A program made the position numbers and the translations under genes. A stretch of DNA of 64,000 nucleotides from Magnetospirillum sp. ME-1. GTDB taxonomy: Bacteria > Pseudomonadota > Alphaproteobacteria > Rhodospirillales > Magnetospirillaceae. The stretch spans positions 1,240,907 to 1,304,906 of the forward strand of contig NZ_CP015848.1 in NCBI RefSeq assembly GCF_002105535.1, given 5' to 3'. A model generated the notes under the pieces. That model made no database searches. It saw nothing but the letters and a program-made list of their open reading frames with translations, and was not told the DNA's origin. Shown here piece by piece: positions 34,818 to 44,699 of this stretch (position 1 is the first letter of the stretch; each line of letters begins with the position of its first letter).

Positions 34818-35266
34818 TGGGCAACAAGACTCCCATCGACAGCGAACTGGTCCGCACCCTGGCGGCCCTGCTGGATGAAACTAACCTCACCGAGATCGAG
34901 TACGGTGTCGGCGAGATGCGCATCCGCGTCGCCCGCCAGGCGGCTCCGGTGGCCGTGCACCACGCCGCTCCGGCGGCCATCGGCCACGCCGCGTCCATGC
35001 CGGCCCAGGCGTCGGCCTCCGACGCCGACCATCCCGGCGCGGTGACCTCGCCCATGGTGGGCGTCGCCTATCTGGCGCCCGAGCCCGGCTCGCCCAAGTT
35101 CGTCAATCCCGGCGACATGGTGGCGGAAGGTCAGACCATCATGCTGATCGAGGCCATGAAGACCTTCAATCCCATCCGGGCGCCCCGGGGCGGCAAGCTG
35201 ACCCGCATCTTCGTGACCGACGGCCAGCCGGTGGAATTCGGCGAGCCCCTGCTGATCATCGAATAG
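34817..35266 (+). CDS. accB: Biotin carboxyl carrier protein of acetyl-CoA carboxylase
   Basis: A 149-aa carrier. The N-terminal domain ([20 protein letters not shown]) is joined by an Ala/His/Pro-rich linker (about residues 45-75) to the biotinyl domain. The biotin attaches to K115 in [10 protein letters not shown]. The thumb segment is present ([19 protein letters not shown]). The AccB-AccC subcomplex carries CO2 to the carboxyltransferase for malonyl-CoA synthesis. Confidence 0.97.
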   Translation: MGNKTPIDSELVRTLAALLDETNLTEIEYGVGEMRIRVARQAAPVAVHHAAPAAIGHAASMPAQASASDADHPGAVTSPMVGVAYLAPEPGSPKFVNPGDMVAEGQTIMLIEAMKTFNPIRAPRGGKLTRIFVTDGQPVEFGEPLLIIE

Positions 35267-35267
35267 C

Positions 35268-36614
35268 ATGATGTTCGAGAAGGTCCTCATCGCCAATCGG
35301 GGCGAGATCGCACTTCGGATCCATCGCGCCTGCCGCGAGATGGGCATCCGTACCGTGGCGGTGCATTCCACCGCCGACAACGACGCCATGCATGTGCGCC
35401 TCGCCGACGAGGCCGTGTGCATCGGCCCGCCCTCGGCCCGCGATTCGTACCTGAACAAGGCGGCGATCCTGTCGGCGGCCTCCATCACCGGGGCGGACGC
35501 CATCCATCCCGGCTACGGCTTTTTGTCCGAGAACGCCGACTTCGCCCAGATGGTGGAGGAGCACGGCTTCGTCTTCATCGGCCCGACCGCCGAGCACATC
35601 CGCATGATGGGCGACAAGATCACCGCCAAGCAGGCCGCCAAGGACGCCGGCATTCCGGTGGTGCCCGGCTCGGAAGGCTCTATCGATTCCGAGGAGCAGG
35701 CCCTGTCGGTGGCCGAATCCATCGGCTATCCCGTGCTGATCAAGGCCACCGCCGGCGGCGGCGGCAAGGGCATGAAGGTCGCCCGCAATCCGGAAGAGCT
35801 GGTCGAATCCTGGAAGCTGGCCCGCAACGAGGCCAAGGCCGCCTTCGGCAACGCCGACGTCTACATGGAAAAGTATCTCGGCAAGCCGCGCCACATCGAG
35901 ATGCAGATCCTGGCCGACAATTACGGCGCCGTGGTCCATCTGGGCGAGCGCGACTGCTCTTTGCAGCGCAAGCACCAGAAGGTGCTGGAAGAGGCCCCGT
36001 CGCCGGCCTTGAACGCCGACCAGCGGGCCAGGATCGGCAAGATCGCCTGCGACGCCATCGCCAAGCTGGGCTACCGCAACGCCGGCACCATCGAATTCCT
36101 CTACGAGAACGGCGAGTTCTACTTCATCGAGATGAACACCCGCCTGCAGGTGGAGCATCCCATCACCGAGGCCATCACCGGCATCGATCTGGTCCGCGAG
36201 CAGATCCGCATCGCCGCCGGTGCGCCCCTGGGCTACACCCAGGCGGACGTGCGCTTCGCCGGCCATGCCCTGGAATGCCGCGTCAACGCCGAGGACCCGC
36301 AGACCTTCACGCCTTGTCCCGGCCGGATCGAGGGCTATCACGCCCCCGGCGGCCTGGGCGTGCGGGTGGATTCGGGGCTTTATGCCGGCTACCGCATTCC
36401 GCCCCATTACGATTCCATGATCGCCAAGCTGATCGTGTTCGGAAACACCCGCAACGAGGCGCTGATGCGTCTGCGCCGGGCGCTGGGCGAATACGTGATC
36501 GAGGGCGTCAAGACCACTCTGCCGCTGCACAATCGGCTGGTCCAGGATGCCGATTTCGTCAACGGCGACTACGATATCCACTGGCTGGAAAAGTGGGTGG
36601 CCGGGCATAACTGA
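35268..36614 (+). CDS. accC: Biotin carboxylase of acetyl-CoA carboxylase
   Basis: A 448-aa ATP-grasp enzyme that carboxylates biotin on AccB. Motifs are [34 protein letters not shown], the glycine-rich ATP loop [33 protein letters not shown], and [22 protein letters not shown] with the active-site residues. The gene starts one base after the accB stop. An intrinsic terminator ends the aroQ-accB-accC operon at 36643. Confidence 0.97.
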   Translation: MMFEKVLIANRGEIALRIHRACREMGIRTVAVHSTADNDAMHVRLADEAVCIGPPSARDSYLNKAAILSAASITGADAIHPGYGFLSENADFAQMVEEHGFVFIGPTAEHIRMMGDKITAKQAAKDAGIPVVPGSEGSIDSEEQALSVAESIGYPVLIKATAGGGGKGMKVARNPEELVESWKLARNEAKAAFGNADVYMEKYLGKPRHIEMQILADNYGAVVHLGERDCSLQRKHQKVLEEAPSPALNADQRARIGKIACDAIAKLGYRNAGTIEFLYENGEFYFIEMNTRLQVEHPITEAITGIDLVREQIRIAAGAPLGYTQADVRFAGHALECRVNAEDPQTFTPCPGRIEGYHAPGGLGVRVDSGLYAGYRIPPHYDSMIAKLIVFGNTRNEALMRLRRALGEYVIEGVKTTLPLHNRLVQDADFVNGDYDIHWLEKWVAGHN

Positions 36615-36642
36615 GCCGGGCGAAGGATCGTCGGATTTACCA

Positions 36643-36669
36643 AGGGGCGGCCGGTTCGGCCGCCCTTTT
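36643..36669 (+). terminator. Intrinsic terminator of aroQ-accBC
   Basis: GGGCGGCC, loop GGTTC, GGCCGCCC, TTTT. The 8-bp stem is 31 bases after the accC stop. Confidence 0.8.
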
Positions 36670-36759
36670 CCATTGACCGGAATACCCCCACGCCGCCCGG
36701 TGTTGCCAATGGATGGCAGCAAGGAGTAGGTTTGGGCCGAATTTTCCGGGATACCTCAG

Positions 36760-38115
36760 ATGCGCCCCGATCTTGCGGCCAAGTACGACCTTCGCGTTCC
36801 CCGTTACACTTCCTATCCCACCGCGCCCCATTTCCATCCCGGCGTGACGGCGGAGACCTATAAGGGGTGGCTGGGGGCCATCGATCCCAAGCTGGAACTG
36901 TCCCTTTACCTCCACATCGCGTTTTGCGCCGAGATGTGCTGGTTCTGCGGCTGCCACACCAAGATCACCAAGCGCTACGCCCCCGTCGCCGCCTACATGG
37001 ACGCCCTGTGGCGCGAGGTGGGTCTGGTGGCCGGGGCGCTGCCCACCCGCATGACGGCGCGCCACGTCCATTTCGGCGGCGGCTCGCCCACCATCCTCTC
37101 GTCCGAGGATTTCGTCCGCACCATCGACCTGTTGAAGTCCCGCTTCATCCTTAAAGCCGGCGCCGAGGTGGCGGTGGAGCTCGATCCCCGCACCGCCGAC
37201 GAGGCCTATGTCCAGGCCATGGCCGGGGCGGGGGTGACGCGCGCCTCCATCGGCGTGCAGGACCTGGACGACAAGGTGCAGCAGGCCATCAACCGCATCC
37301 AGCCCTACGAGGTCACCGAGCGGGTGGTGGAATGGCTGGGCAAGCACGGCGTGCCCGAGGTCAACATCGACCTGATCTACGGCCTGCCGCACCAGACCCT
37401 GGACGGGCTGCTGGCCACCATCGACAAGGCGGTGAAGGGCTTTAAGCCCAAGCGGGTGGCCCTGTTCGGCTATGCCCACGTGCCGTGGATGAAGAAGCAC
37501 CAGCGCCTGATCCCGGAAGACACCCTGCCCGACACCGAAACCCGCTGGCAACAGTATGAACAGGGCTGCAAGCTGCTGACCGAGACCCTGGGCTATGTCC
37601 AGATCGGCCTCGACCACTTCGCCGCCCCCGACGACGAAATGGCCATCGCGCTGAAGAACAAGCGGCTGCACCGCAACTTCCAGGGCTACACCACCGATTC
37701 CGCCACCACCCTGATCGGCTTCGGGGCGTCGGGCATCGGCTCGCTGCCCCAGGGCTACGTGGTCAATGACGGCGAGGTCCACGCCTACCAGCGCGCCATG
37801 GCCGAGGGGCGGCTCGCCACCTCGCGCGGCGTGGCCATTACCGCCGACGACATCCTGCGGCGCGAGATCATCGAGCGGCTGATGTGCGATCTGGAAATCG
37901 ACCTGGACAAGGTGGCCGCCCGTCATGGCGCCGATGGCGGCCAGTTCGGCCCCGAGCTGGCCTCCCTGGCCCCCTTGCAGGCCGACGGGCTGGTGGAGGT
38001 GACGGGGCACCGCATCCATGTCACCGACGAGGGCCGCACCCTGGTGCGCGCCGTCTGCGCCGCCTTCGACCGCTATCTCAAGGCGGGCGAGCAGCGCCAT
38101 TCCAAGGCGGTCTGA
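36760..38115 (+). CDS. hemN: Oxygen-independent coproporphyrinogen III oxidase
   Basis: A 451-aa radical-SAM enzyme that decarboxylates coproporphyrinogen III without oxygen in haem (and bacteriochlorophyll) synthesis. The 4Fe-4S cysteines are C56, C60 and C63 in FCAEMCWFCGCHTKIT, after the family start VPRYTSYPTAPHF. Further signatures are HFGGGSPTILS, VDLIYGLPHQTLDGL and the C-terminal ESLRREIIE-like region (DDILRREIIERLMC). No FNR site is evident in the 90 bases upstream. The next gene begins 5 bases after the stop. Confidence 0.95.
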   Translation: MRPDLAAKYDLRVPRYTSYPTAPHFHPGVTAETYKGWLGAIDPKLELSLYLHIAFCAEMCWFCGCHTKITKRYAPVAAYMDALWREVGLVAGALPTRMTARHVHFGGGSPTILSSEDFVRTIDLLKSRFILKAGAEVAVELDPRTADEAYVQAMAGAGVTRASIGVQDLDDKVQQAINRIQPYEVTERVVEWLGKHGVPEVNIDLIYGLPHQTLDGLLATIDKAVKGFKPKRVALFGYAHVPWMKKHQRLIPEDTLPDTETRWQQYEQGCKLLTETLGYVQIGLDHFAAPDDEMAIALKNKRLHRNFQGYTTDSATTLIGFGASGIGSLPQGYVVNDGEVHAYQRAMAEGRLATSRGVAITADDILRREIIERLMCDLEIDLDKVAARHGADGGQFGPELASLAPLQADGLVEVTGHRIHVTDEGRTLVRAVCAAFDRYLKAGEQRHSKAV

Positions 38116-38120
38116 CCATC

Positions 38121-38543
38121 ATGACCATGAGCTGGCACGACTACTTCATGGGCTTCGCCCAGCACGCGGCGAGCAAGTCCAAGGACCCCAGCACCCAGGT
38201 GGGCGCCGTGGCGGTGGGGCCCGATGGCGAGATTCGCGCCACCGGCTACAACGGCCTGCCCAGGGGCGTCGAGGACAAGCCCGAGCGCATGGAGCGCCCG
38301 GCCAAGTACCTGTGGACCTCCCATGCCGAGGAAAACCTGGTGGCCCATGCCGCCCGGGTGGGGGTCAGCCTCAAGGGCTGCACCGTCTACGTCACCCACT
38401 ATCCCTGCTCGCGTTGCGCCCGTTCGCTGATCCAGGCCGGGGTGGCGCAGATCCATGTGGGCGATGGCACCACCTCCATGCCCGCCGAGGAATTCGACAC
38501 CGCCCGGGTGATGTTCGAGGAATCCGGCGTCAAGGTGGGGTAA
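38121..38543 (+). CDS. dCMP/cytidine deaminase family protein
   Basis: A 140-aa zinc deaminase. The catalytic histidine-glutamate motif is HAEENLV (the usual HAE core) and the two zinc cysteines are in [32 protein letters not shown] and [13 protein letters not shown] match dCMP deaminases of the ComEB type. Together with dcd it would supply dUMP for thymidylate. It is probably co-transcribed with hemN. Confidence 0.9.
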   Translation: MTMSWHDYFMGFAQHAASKSKDPSTQVGAVAVGPDGEIRATGYNGLPRGVEDKPERMERPAKYLWTSHAEENLVAHAARVGVSLKGCTVYVTHYPCSRCARSLIQAGVAQIHVGDGTTSMPAEEFDTARVMFEESGVKVG

Positions 38544-38766
38544 GGGGGGAGCTTCCTGTCACGCTGAGCGTCAGCGAAGCGTCTTTCAGTCGAAGACGGT
38601 GGGTAGGTTTTCCCACTCCGCCCACTCCCCACGGGTGGGGGGCTCCCACCCAAGTCATTTTCCCATACTCCCCCTCCGGGTGTTCCGGCGGCTGTCCGTG
38701 GCCGCCATAGTAGCGTCCACGAATACAAGGGCGAATGCCCAGAACCATCCGGGAGACGACGGCGCC
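38544..38766 (+). other. cbbM leader with a palindromic repeat
   Basis: A 223-base spacer. It starts with TGTCACGCTGAGCG followed by AGCGAAGCGTC, a common type of bacterial intergenic repeat. It continues with a run of G/C palindromes (for example CCCCACGGGTGGGG near 38629). The cbbM promoter should lie in the last 90 bases. No CbbR-type site (T-N11-A pairs) can be singled out with confidence. Confidence 0.5.
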
Positions 38767-40146
38767 ATGGACCAGTCGAAGCGCTATGTGAATCTGGGAT
38801 TGCGCGAGGACGACCTGATCAGGGGCGGCCGCCACGTGCTGTGCGCCTATCGCATGCGGCCCCGGGCCGGCTACGGCTATGTGGAGACCGCGGCCCACTT
38901 CGCCGCGGAATCCTCCACCGGCACCAATGTGGAGGTCTGCACCACCGACGACTTCACCCGTGGCGTCGATGCCCTGGTCTATCATGCCGACGAGGCCAGC
39001 GGGCTGATGAAGATCGCCTATCCGGTGGAGTTGTTCGACCGCAACATCATTGATGGCAAGGCGATGATCGCCTCGTTCCTGACGCTCGCCGTGGGCAACA
39101 ACCAGGGCATGAGCGACGTGGACCACGCCAAGATGGAGGATTTCTGGGTGCCGCCCGACTTCCTGGCGCTGTTCGACGGCCCGGCGGTCAACATCTCCCA
39201 CATGTGGACGGTGCTGGGCCGTCCGCGAGAGAACGGCGGCATGGTGGTCGGCACCATCATCAAGCCCAAGCTGGGCCTGCGGCCCAAGCCCTTCGCCGAT
39301 GCCTGCCACCAGTTCTGGCTGGGCGGCGACTTCATCAAGAACGACGAGCCCCAGGGCAACCAGGTCTTCGCTCCCTTCAAGGAGACCATGATCCTGGTGG
39401 CCGATGCCATGCGCCGCGCCCAGGACGAGACCGGAATCCCCAAGCTGTTCTCCGCCAACATCACCGCCGACGATCCGGCCGAGATGATCGCGCGCGGCGA
39501 GTTCATTCTGAAGACCTTCGGCGAGAACGCCTCCCACGTGGCCTTCCTGGTGGACGGCTTCGTGGCCGGCCCCACGGCGGTCACCACCTGCCGGCGCAAC
39601 TTCCCCGGAACCTTCCTGCACTACCACCGGGCGGGGCACGGCGCCGTCACCTCGCGCCAGTCCCAGCGCGGCTACACCGTCCTGGTGCACATGAAGATGG
39701 CCCGCCTGATCGGGGCCAGCGGCATCCATACCGGCACCATGGGGTACGGCAAGATGGAAGGCGCCCCCGACGAGAGGATGGTGGCCTACATGCTGGAGCG
39801 GCCATTGGCCGATGGAACCCATTACCGCCAGGATTGGGGCTCCATGATGGCCTGCACGCCGATCATCTCGGGCGGCATGAACGCGCTGCGGCTGCCGGGA
39901 TTCTTCGACAATCTCGGCCATTCCAACGTCATCCAGACCTCGGGCGGCGGCGCCTTCGGGCACAAGGACGGCCCCGTCGCCGGCGCCCTGTCGTTGCGCC
40001 AGGCGCACGAGGCGTGGCAGGCGGGAATCGATCTGGTGGATTACGCCCAGGGCCACCCTGAACTTAAGGCTGCCTTCGAATCCTTTGCGTCCGACGCGGA
40101 TCGGCTGTATCCCGGCTGGCGAGATCGCCTGCGCATCGCCGCTTGA
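38767..40146 (+). CDS. cbbM: Ribulose-bisphosphate carboxylase, form II
   Basis: A 459-aa form II RuBisCO that fixes CO2 on ribulose-1,5-bisphosphate. The carbamylated lysine is K191 in [14 protein letters not shown], the same number as in the Rhodospirillum rubrum enzyme. The catalytic lysine is in [15 protein letters not shown], and the loop-6 region is in [15 protein letters not shown]. No small subunit is needed. Phosphoribulokinase follows directly. No cbbR regulator or other Calvin-cycle gene is in the window. Confidence 0.98.
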   Translation: MDQSKRYVNLGLREDDLIRGGRHVLCAYRMRPRAGYGYVETAAHFAAESSTGTNVEVCTTDDFTRGVDALVYHADEASGLMKIAYPVELFDRNIIDGKAMIASFLTLAVGNNQGMSDVDHAKMEDFWVPPDFLALFDGPAVNISHMWTVLGRPRENGGMVVGTIIKPKLGLRPKPFADACHQFWLGGDFIKNDEPQGNQVFAPFKETMILVADAMRRAQDETGIPKLFSANITADDPAEMIARGEFILKTFGENASHVAFLVDGFVAGPTAVTTCRRNFPGTFLHYHRAGHGAVTSRQSQRGYTVLVHMKMARLIGASGIHTGTMGYGKMEGAPDERMVAYMLERPLADGTHYRQDWGSMMACTPIISGGMNALRLPGFFDNLGHSNVIQTSGGGAFGHKDGPVAGALSLRQAHEAWQAGIDLVDYAQGHPELKAAFESFASDADRLYPGWRDRLRIAA

Positions 40147-40158
40147 GTGGGGTATATC

Positions 40159-41052
40159 GTGTCGAGAAAACATCCGGTCATCGCCGTTACCGGCTCGTCG
40201 GGGGCGGGGACCAGCACGGTCAAGGAAGCCTTCGAACACATGTTCCGCCGTGAAGGCATCAAGCCGGCGGTGGTCGAGGGCGACAGCTTCCACCGCTACA
40301 ACCGCGCCGACATGAAGAGGGCCATGAAGGAGGCCGAGAAGACCGGCAGCCGTACCTTCAGCCATTTCGGCCCCGAGGCGAACCTGTTCCCCCAGCTCGA
40401 GGAGCTGTTCGCCTCGTACGGCGATACCGGGCGGGGCAAGCGGCGCTTTTACGTCCACAACGAGGAGGAGGCGGCCCGCTTCGCCCATCTGGGCGTTGCT
40501 TCAGGCGAGTTCACCCCGTGGGAGGACTTGCCCGAGGATACCGACTGCCTGTTCTATGAAGGCCTGCACGGCTGCGTGGCCACCAAGGACAACAACGTCG
40601 CCCAGCACGTGGACCTGAAGATCGGCGTGGTGCCGGTGATCAATCTGGAATGGATTCAGAAGATTCACCGCGACACCTCCGAACGCGGCTATTCGGAAGA
40701 GGCGGTGATGGACACCATCCTGCGCCGCATGCACGACTACGTTCACTACGTGGTGCCGCAGTTCAAGCTGACCGACATCAACTTCCAGCGGGTGCCCATC
40801 GTCGACACCTCGGACCCCATCATCGCCCGCGATATTCCCACCGCCGACGAGAGCCTGGTGGTGATCCGCTTCAGGAAGCCCGACCGCTTTCGCGTCGATT
40901 TCCCCTTCCTGCTGCAGATGCTCAAGGATTCGTGGATGAGCCGGCGCAACACCATCGTGGTGCCGGGCGGCAAGATGGGGCTGGCCATGGAACTGATCCT
41001 CACCCCCATCCTGCGCCGCATCATGGAGGACCGCCGCGCCCTGCTGGGGTGA
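40159..41052 (+). CDS. cbbP: Phosphoribulokinase
   Basis: A 297-aa bacterial-type phosphoribulokinase that makes the RuBisCO substrate from ribulose-5-phosphate and ATP. The P-loop is AVTGSSGAGTSTVKEAF. EGDSFHRYNRADMKRAM and YEGLHGCVATKDNNVAQHVDLKIGVVPVIN are family signatures. I chose the GTG at 40159 because the family begins SxKHP-(I/V)IAVTG; an in-frame GTG at 40147 directly after the cbbM stop is possible. The gene is clearly co-transcribed with cbbM. Confidence 0.96.
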   Translation: MSRKHPVIAVTGSSGAGTSTVKEAFEHMFRREGIKPAVVEGDSFHRYNRADMKRAMKEAEKTGSRTFSHFGPEANLFPQLEELFASYGDTGRGKRRFYVHNEEEAARFAHLGVASGEFTPWEDLPEDTDCLFYEGLHGCVATKDNNVAQHVDLKIGVVPVINLEWIQKIHRDTSERGYSEEAVMDTILRRMHDYVHYVVPQFKLTDINFQRVPIVDTSDPIIARDIPTADESLVVIRFRKPDRFRVDFPFLLQMLKDSWMSRRNTIVVPGGKMGLAMELILTPILRRIMEDRRALLG

Positions 41053-41059
41053 GCGGCGA

Positions 41060-41980
41060 TCAGCCCTTCAGCCAAGCCTCCACCAGCACCCGGGCGATGG
41101 AATCCCGGCGGGGCAGGAAGCGGCCTTCGGCGCCGGGGCGGTCGGCCTCGCCGAAGGTGCTGACCTCGTCGCGTGTGAACCAGCGCACGTCCTCGATCTC
41201 GTGCGGGTCGGCCACCGGCTCGCCCCCTTCGGCCATGGCGTTGAAGCCGATCATCAGGGAGGAGGGGAAGGGCCAGGGCTGACTCGCTACGTACGTGGTT
41301 GAGCGGATTTTGATGCCGGCCTCCTCCCACACTTCGCGGGCCACGGCGTCTTCCAGCGCTTCCCCCGGCTCGACGAAGCCGGCCAGGCAGGAATACATGC
41401 CGGGCGTCCAAACCGGCTGGCGGCCAAGCAGGGCGCGGCCCGCCGGATCGGTGACCAGCATGATGATGGCCGGGTCGGTACGGGGGAAATGCAGGGCGCC
41501 GCAGGAGGGGGAGGCGCATCTGGTCGAATGGCCGGAATCCTGGACCAGCAGCGCGCCGCCGCAGGACGCGCAGAACCGGGTCTTCTCGCGCCAGACCAGC
41601 ACGCCCCGGGCATAGGCCAGCAGGGCGGAATCCTGGGCGGGCAGCAATCCGCCCACCGAGCGCAGCCACACCCAGTTGCCGCCCATTTCCGGCCCGTTCT
41701 CGCCCGCTTCCAGTCCCGAGACGTCGAGCGCCAGCAACGGCCCCGCCCCATCCTCGCCCAGCAGCAGGCAATTGCCGGCGGTGGCCTCGGCAAGGCGCAG
41801 GCCATAGGCGCGGTCGAGCCAGCGGATGGCGGGCGGGGTGCCGGCCACCAGCTGGCGGCCGCGCCAGTAGAGGGTGAAGCGGGCGCCCGGACGGCGCATG
41901 AGCTCGGCGATGTCCCCGTCTCGGCGGAGGCAATGAGCGCGATCCAGGCCGAGACCGGAATAGAGAATGGCGGTGGTCAT
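41060..41980 (-). CDS. nudC: NAD(+) diphosphatase NudC
   Basis: A 306-aa NUDIX enzyme that hydrolyses NADH to NMNH and AMP, and in Escherichia coli also removes NAD caps from RNA. The zinc ribbon is CASCGG and CASPSCG around residues 160-185. The NUDIX box is intact: GFVEPGEALEDAVAREVWEE, then AGI. The C-terminal SQPWPFPSSLMIGF is the NudC-specific SQPWPFPxS motif. It converges on cbbP with a 7-base gap and is divergent from the GGDEF/EAL gene. Confidence 0.96.
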   Translation of the reverse strand: MTTAILYSGLGLDRAHCLRRDGDIAELMRRPGARFTLYWRGRQLVAGTPPAIRWLDRAYGLRLAEATAGNCLLLGEDGAGPLLALDVSGLEAGENGPEMGGNWVWLRSVGGLLPAQDSALLAYARGVLVWREKTRFCASCGGALLVQDSGHSTRCASPSCGALHFPRTDPAIIMLVTDPAGRALLGRQPVWTPGMYSCLAGFVEPGEALEDAVAREVWEEAGIKIRSTTYVASQPWPFPSSLMIGFNAMAEGGEPVADPHEIEDVRWFTRDEVSTFGEADRPGAEGRFLPRRDSIARVLVEAWLKG

Positions 41981-42069
41981 GGCGGCAGATTGGCATGACG
42001 AAAAGATGGCGGCGAGAAGAAGATTGCGAATCCGTTGGCAATTTGGAAGATTGTCGCCCACGGTGACCC

Positions 42070-43716
42070 ATGAATGATATCCAAGCGCTTCTCAACGGCC
42101 TGCTCGACTCCATTCGCGACGCGGTGATCATCGCCGACGGCGAAGGCAACCCCCTGCGCTCGAACCCGGCGTTCGAGACGCTGATGGGCTTTACCTCGTC
42201 GGGCGGAGCCGAGGTTTCCCGCCTGGCGGCCGGCATGATCTACCGGGCCCTGACACCCGGTGCGGGCGGACGCTGGCAGGGCATGGTCACCTGTCCCGAC
42301 GGCAGGGAGCGGCCCTTCGAGGTGACCGCCGCCGCCATCAATTCGGCCGCCGATTTTCCCGACCGCTATCTCTGCGTGGTGCGCCCCGCCGTGGCCGAGG
42401 ATGCCAACGGCGAGAACGCCACCTTCGGCTACGATTCGCTGACCGGATTGCCCAACCGCGACCTGTATGCCGACCGTATCGGTCAGGCGGTGCTGCAGGC
42501 CAACCGCACCGGCGGTTCGGTGGCGCTGATGATGATGGGGCTGGACCGCTTCACCCTGGTCAACGACGCGCTGGGCCACGGAGCCGGCGACCGGCTGCTG
42601 ATCGAGGTGGCGCGCCGGCTCAAGATGTGCGTGCGCGAGACCGATACGGCGGTGCGCCTGGACGGCGACAAGTTTGCCTTGGTCATGGCCATCGCCGACA
42701 CCGACGACAGCGTCATCGTCGCCGAGAAGGCGCTGAACGCCGTCAAGGAACCCTTCGCCCTGGATGGCCAAGAGGTGGTGATCACCTTCTCCATCGGCAT
42801 CAGCGTCTATCCCCTGGATGCCGATTCCAGTTCCCAGCTGGTCAAGCACGCCGAGAACGCGCTGCACTACGCCAAGGTCTCGGGCCGCAACCAGTACCAG
42901 TTCTTCTCCAAGGACATGAACCGCAAGGCCAAGTCCAGGCTGGAGCTTGAAGGCCGCATGCGCCGCGCCCTGGCCAACGAGGAATTCGTCGTCTTCTACC
43001 AGCCCAAGGTTTCGGCCGACCGCGACACCATCGTCGGCGCCGAGGCGCTGATCCGCTGGATGGATCCCGAGCGCGGCATGGTCTCGCCCGGCGAGTTCAT
43101 CCCCGTGGCCGAGGAAAGCGGGCAGATCGAGGCCATCGGCACCTGGATATTGCGTGAGTCCTGCGTGCAGAACCGGCGCTGGCAGGATGCCGGCTTCGAT
43201 CCCTTGAAGGTGTCGGTGAACGTCTCGGCGCGGCAGTTCCGCTCGCGCGCCCTGATCGAGACGGTGACCGAGGCGCTGGAAACCTCCGGCCTGGATCCCA
43301 AATGGCTGGAGCTCGAGATCACCGAGAGCATGCTGATGAACGACGTGGATACGGCGGTGCGCAAGATGAAGGCGCTGCGCGATCTGGGCGTCGGGCTGTC
43401 CATCGACGATTTCGGCACCGGCTATTCCTCGCTCAGCTATCTGGGGCGCTTCCCCATCACCACTCTCAAGATCGACCGCGCCTTCATCGCCGATGTGGAC
43501 ACCAATCCCAAGACCGCCGAGATCGCCCGGGCCATCATCGGCCTGTCGCGCGGTCTCAACCTGGAGGTGGTGGCGGAAGGCGCGGAAATCGCCGCGCACA
43601 TCATGTTCCTGCGCAATAATGGATGCGATACCGTGCAAGGGTTCTATTACTCTCGTCCGGTACCGGCCGAAGAGTTCGAACGCATGATGCGCCAAAGGGT
43701 GCTGGTTCACGCCTGA
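42070..43716 (+). CDS. PAS-GGDEF(degenerate)-EAL c-di-GMP phosphodiesterase
   Basis: A 548-aa cytoplasmic protein with an N-terminal PAS domain (about 1-110), a GGDEF domain (about 120-285) and an EAL domain (about 295-545). The cyclase motif is changed to DGDKF (RLDGDKFAL), so synthesis is unlikely, but the domain may still bind GTP and control the EAL part. The EAL domain keeps its catalytic set: GAEALIRW, SVNVSARQF, ELEITESMLM, IDDFGTGYSSLSYL, KIDRAFI and VVAEGAE. Net c-di-GMP degradation is expected. Confidence 0.92.
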   Translation: MNDIQALLNGLLDSIRDAVIIADGEGNPLRSNPAFETLMGFTSSGGAEVSRLAAGMIYRALTPGAGGRWQGMVTCPDGRERPFEVTAAAINSAADFPDRYLCVVRPAVAEDANGENATFGYDSLTGLPNRDLYADRIGQAVLQANRTGGSVALMMMGLDRFTLVNDALGHGAGDRLLIEVARRLKMCVRETDTAVRLDGDKFALVMAIADTDDSVIVAEKALNAVKEPFALDGQEVVITFSIGISVYPLDADSSSQLVKHAENALHYAKVSGRNQYQFFSKDMNRKAKSRLELEGRMRRALANEEFVVFYQPKVSADRDTIVGAEALIRWMDPERGMVSPGEFIPVAEESGQIEAIGTWILRESCVQNRRWQDAGFDPLKVSVNVSARQFRSRALIETVTEALETSGLDPKWLELEITESMLMNDVDTAVRKMKALRDLGVGLSIDDFGTGYSSLSYLGRFPITTLKIDRAFIADVDTNPKTAEIARAIIGLSRGLNLEVVAEGAEIAAHIMFLRNNGCDTVQGFYYSRPVPAEEFERMMRQRVLVHA

Positions 43717-43758
43717 TCTCGCGTGACGGTAAGTTTTGCCCTCACTTCAGTGGGGTCT

Positions 43759-43774
43759 TTTGACCAACGTCAAA
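43759..43774 (+). promoter_or_regulatory. FNR/CRP-family palindrome upstream of napF
   Basis: TTTGAC-CAAC-GTCAAA, a perfect 6+6 inverted repeat with a 4-base spacer, centred 92 bases before the napF ATG. The FNR consensus is TTGAT-N4-ATCAA; the C/G variant (TTGAC-N4-GTCAA) fits other CRP/FNR-family regulators as well. If it lies at -41.5, transcription would begin near 43808, and a weak -10 (GACATT) lies at 43794-43799. Confidence 0.6.
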
Positions 43775-43858
43775 GCGCCCTGTAATGCGGAGTGACATTT
43801 TTCCGCCATCTGGCGTCATCCCAGGGGAGAGGGGTGGCCTGCCGAGGGAGGAGTTCCG

Positions 43859-44374
43859 ATGTCAGGGCTAATGTCCCGGCGGACGTTGTTGACGAGGCGG
43901 ACCGAGAGCCGGGCGCCTTCGGGTCCGCGTCCGCCCTGGAGCATCGAGACCTTCGCCGCCGCCTGTGATGGTTGCGGCGCCTGCCTCGCCTCCTGTCCCG
44001 AACACATTCTCGTCAAGGGTGCCGATGGGCGGCCCGTGGTGGATTTCGCCCGGGGCGGCTGCACCTTCTGCGGCGATTGCGACACCGCGTGCGTGGCGCG
44101 TGACGGACGCCCGGCGGCCATCGACCGCAAGGCGTTCGACGGCGCCGGCTCTCTGCCCGTTCTGGCGCGCCTGGGCGCCGCCTGCATTTCCATTCAAGGC
44201 GTGACCTGCCGCCTGTGCGGCGACCCCTGCGAGTCCCGCGCCATCAAGTTCAGGCCTTTGCCGGGCGGCCGCGTGCTGCCCGAAATCGCCGACGAGTCCT
44301 GTAATGGTTGTGGAGTTTGCGTCTCGGCCTGTCCGGTCGGGGCGCTCTCCATGGCACCTTTGGTTCGAGCCTGA
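43859..44374 (+). CDS. napF: Ferredoxin-type protein NapF
   Basis: A 171-aa cytoplasmic iron-sulfur protein of the periplasmic nitrate reductase operon. Three or four 4Fe-4S-type cysteine clusters are visible: CDGCGACLASCPEHIL, CTFCGDCDTAC, CRLCGDPCE and CNGCGVCVSACPVGAL. NapF is thought to help maturation of NapA before export. It is the first gene of napFDAGHBC, and napD starts 10 bases downstream. Confidence 0.95.
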   Translation: MSGLMSRRTLLTRRTESRAPSGPRPPWSIETFAAACDGCGACLASCPEHILVKGADGRPVVDFARGGCTFCGDCDTACVARDGRPAAIDRKAFDGAGSLPVLARLGAACISIQGVTCRLCGDPCESRAIKFRPLPGGRVLPEIADESCNGCGVCVSACPVGALSMAPLVRA

Positions 44375-44384
44375 GAGGAAGACG

Positions 44385-44699
44385 ATGAGACTCGCGACCT
44401 TCGTTGCCACCGAGCAATCCAAGCCCAGGGAGCAGGTGGAGAACATCTGCGGCGTGTTGATTCACGTCAAGCCGGAGCGCCGGCACGAGGTTCATGATGC
44501 CCTCAGCCGGTTGCCCGGCGTCGAGGTCCACACCATGACCGACGATGGCAGGATGGTGGTTACCGTCGAGGATGCCGAAGGCAACTGGGCGGGCGCCACG
44601 ATTACCAGTCTGACCGACATCCAGGGAATTCTGAATGTGTCCCTGGTTTATCACCACTTTGATTCTGATCTTGATCTGGAAGGGGAGACCGTTTCATGA
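44385..44699 (+). CDS. napD: NapA-specific chaperone NapD
   Basis: A 104-aa protein. [30 protein letters not shown] is the NapD start, and [18 protein letters not shown] matches its final strand. NapD binds the Tat signal peptide of NapA and delays export until the cofactor is loaded. The ATG has AGAGGAA upstream, and the stop overlaps napA by 4 bases. Confidence 0.94.
   Translation: MRLATFVATEQSKPREQVENICGVLIHVKPERRHEVHDALSRLPGVEVHTMTDDGRMVVTVEDAEGNWAGATITSLTDIQGILNVSLVYHHFDSDLDLEGETVS

Noticed and set aside
36760-38115. FNR site controlling hemN
   Set aside because: No TTGAT-N4-ATCAA-like palindrome was found in the upstream spacer.
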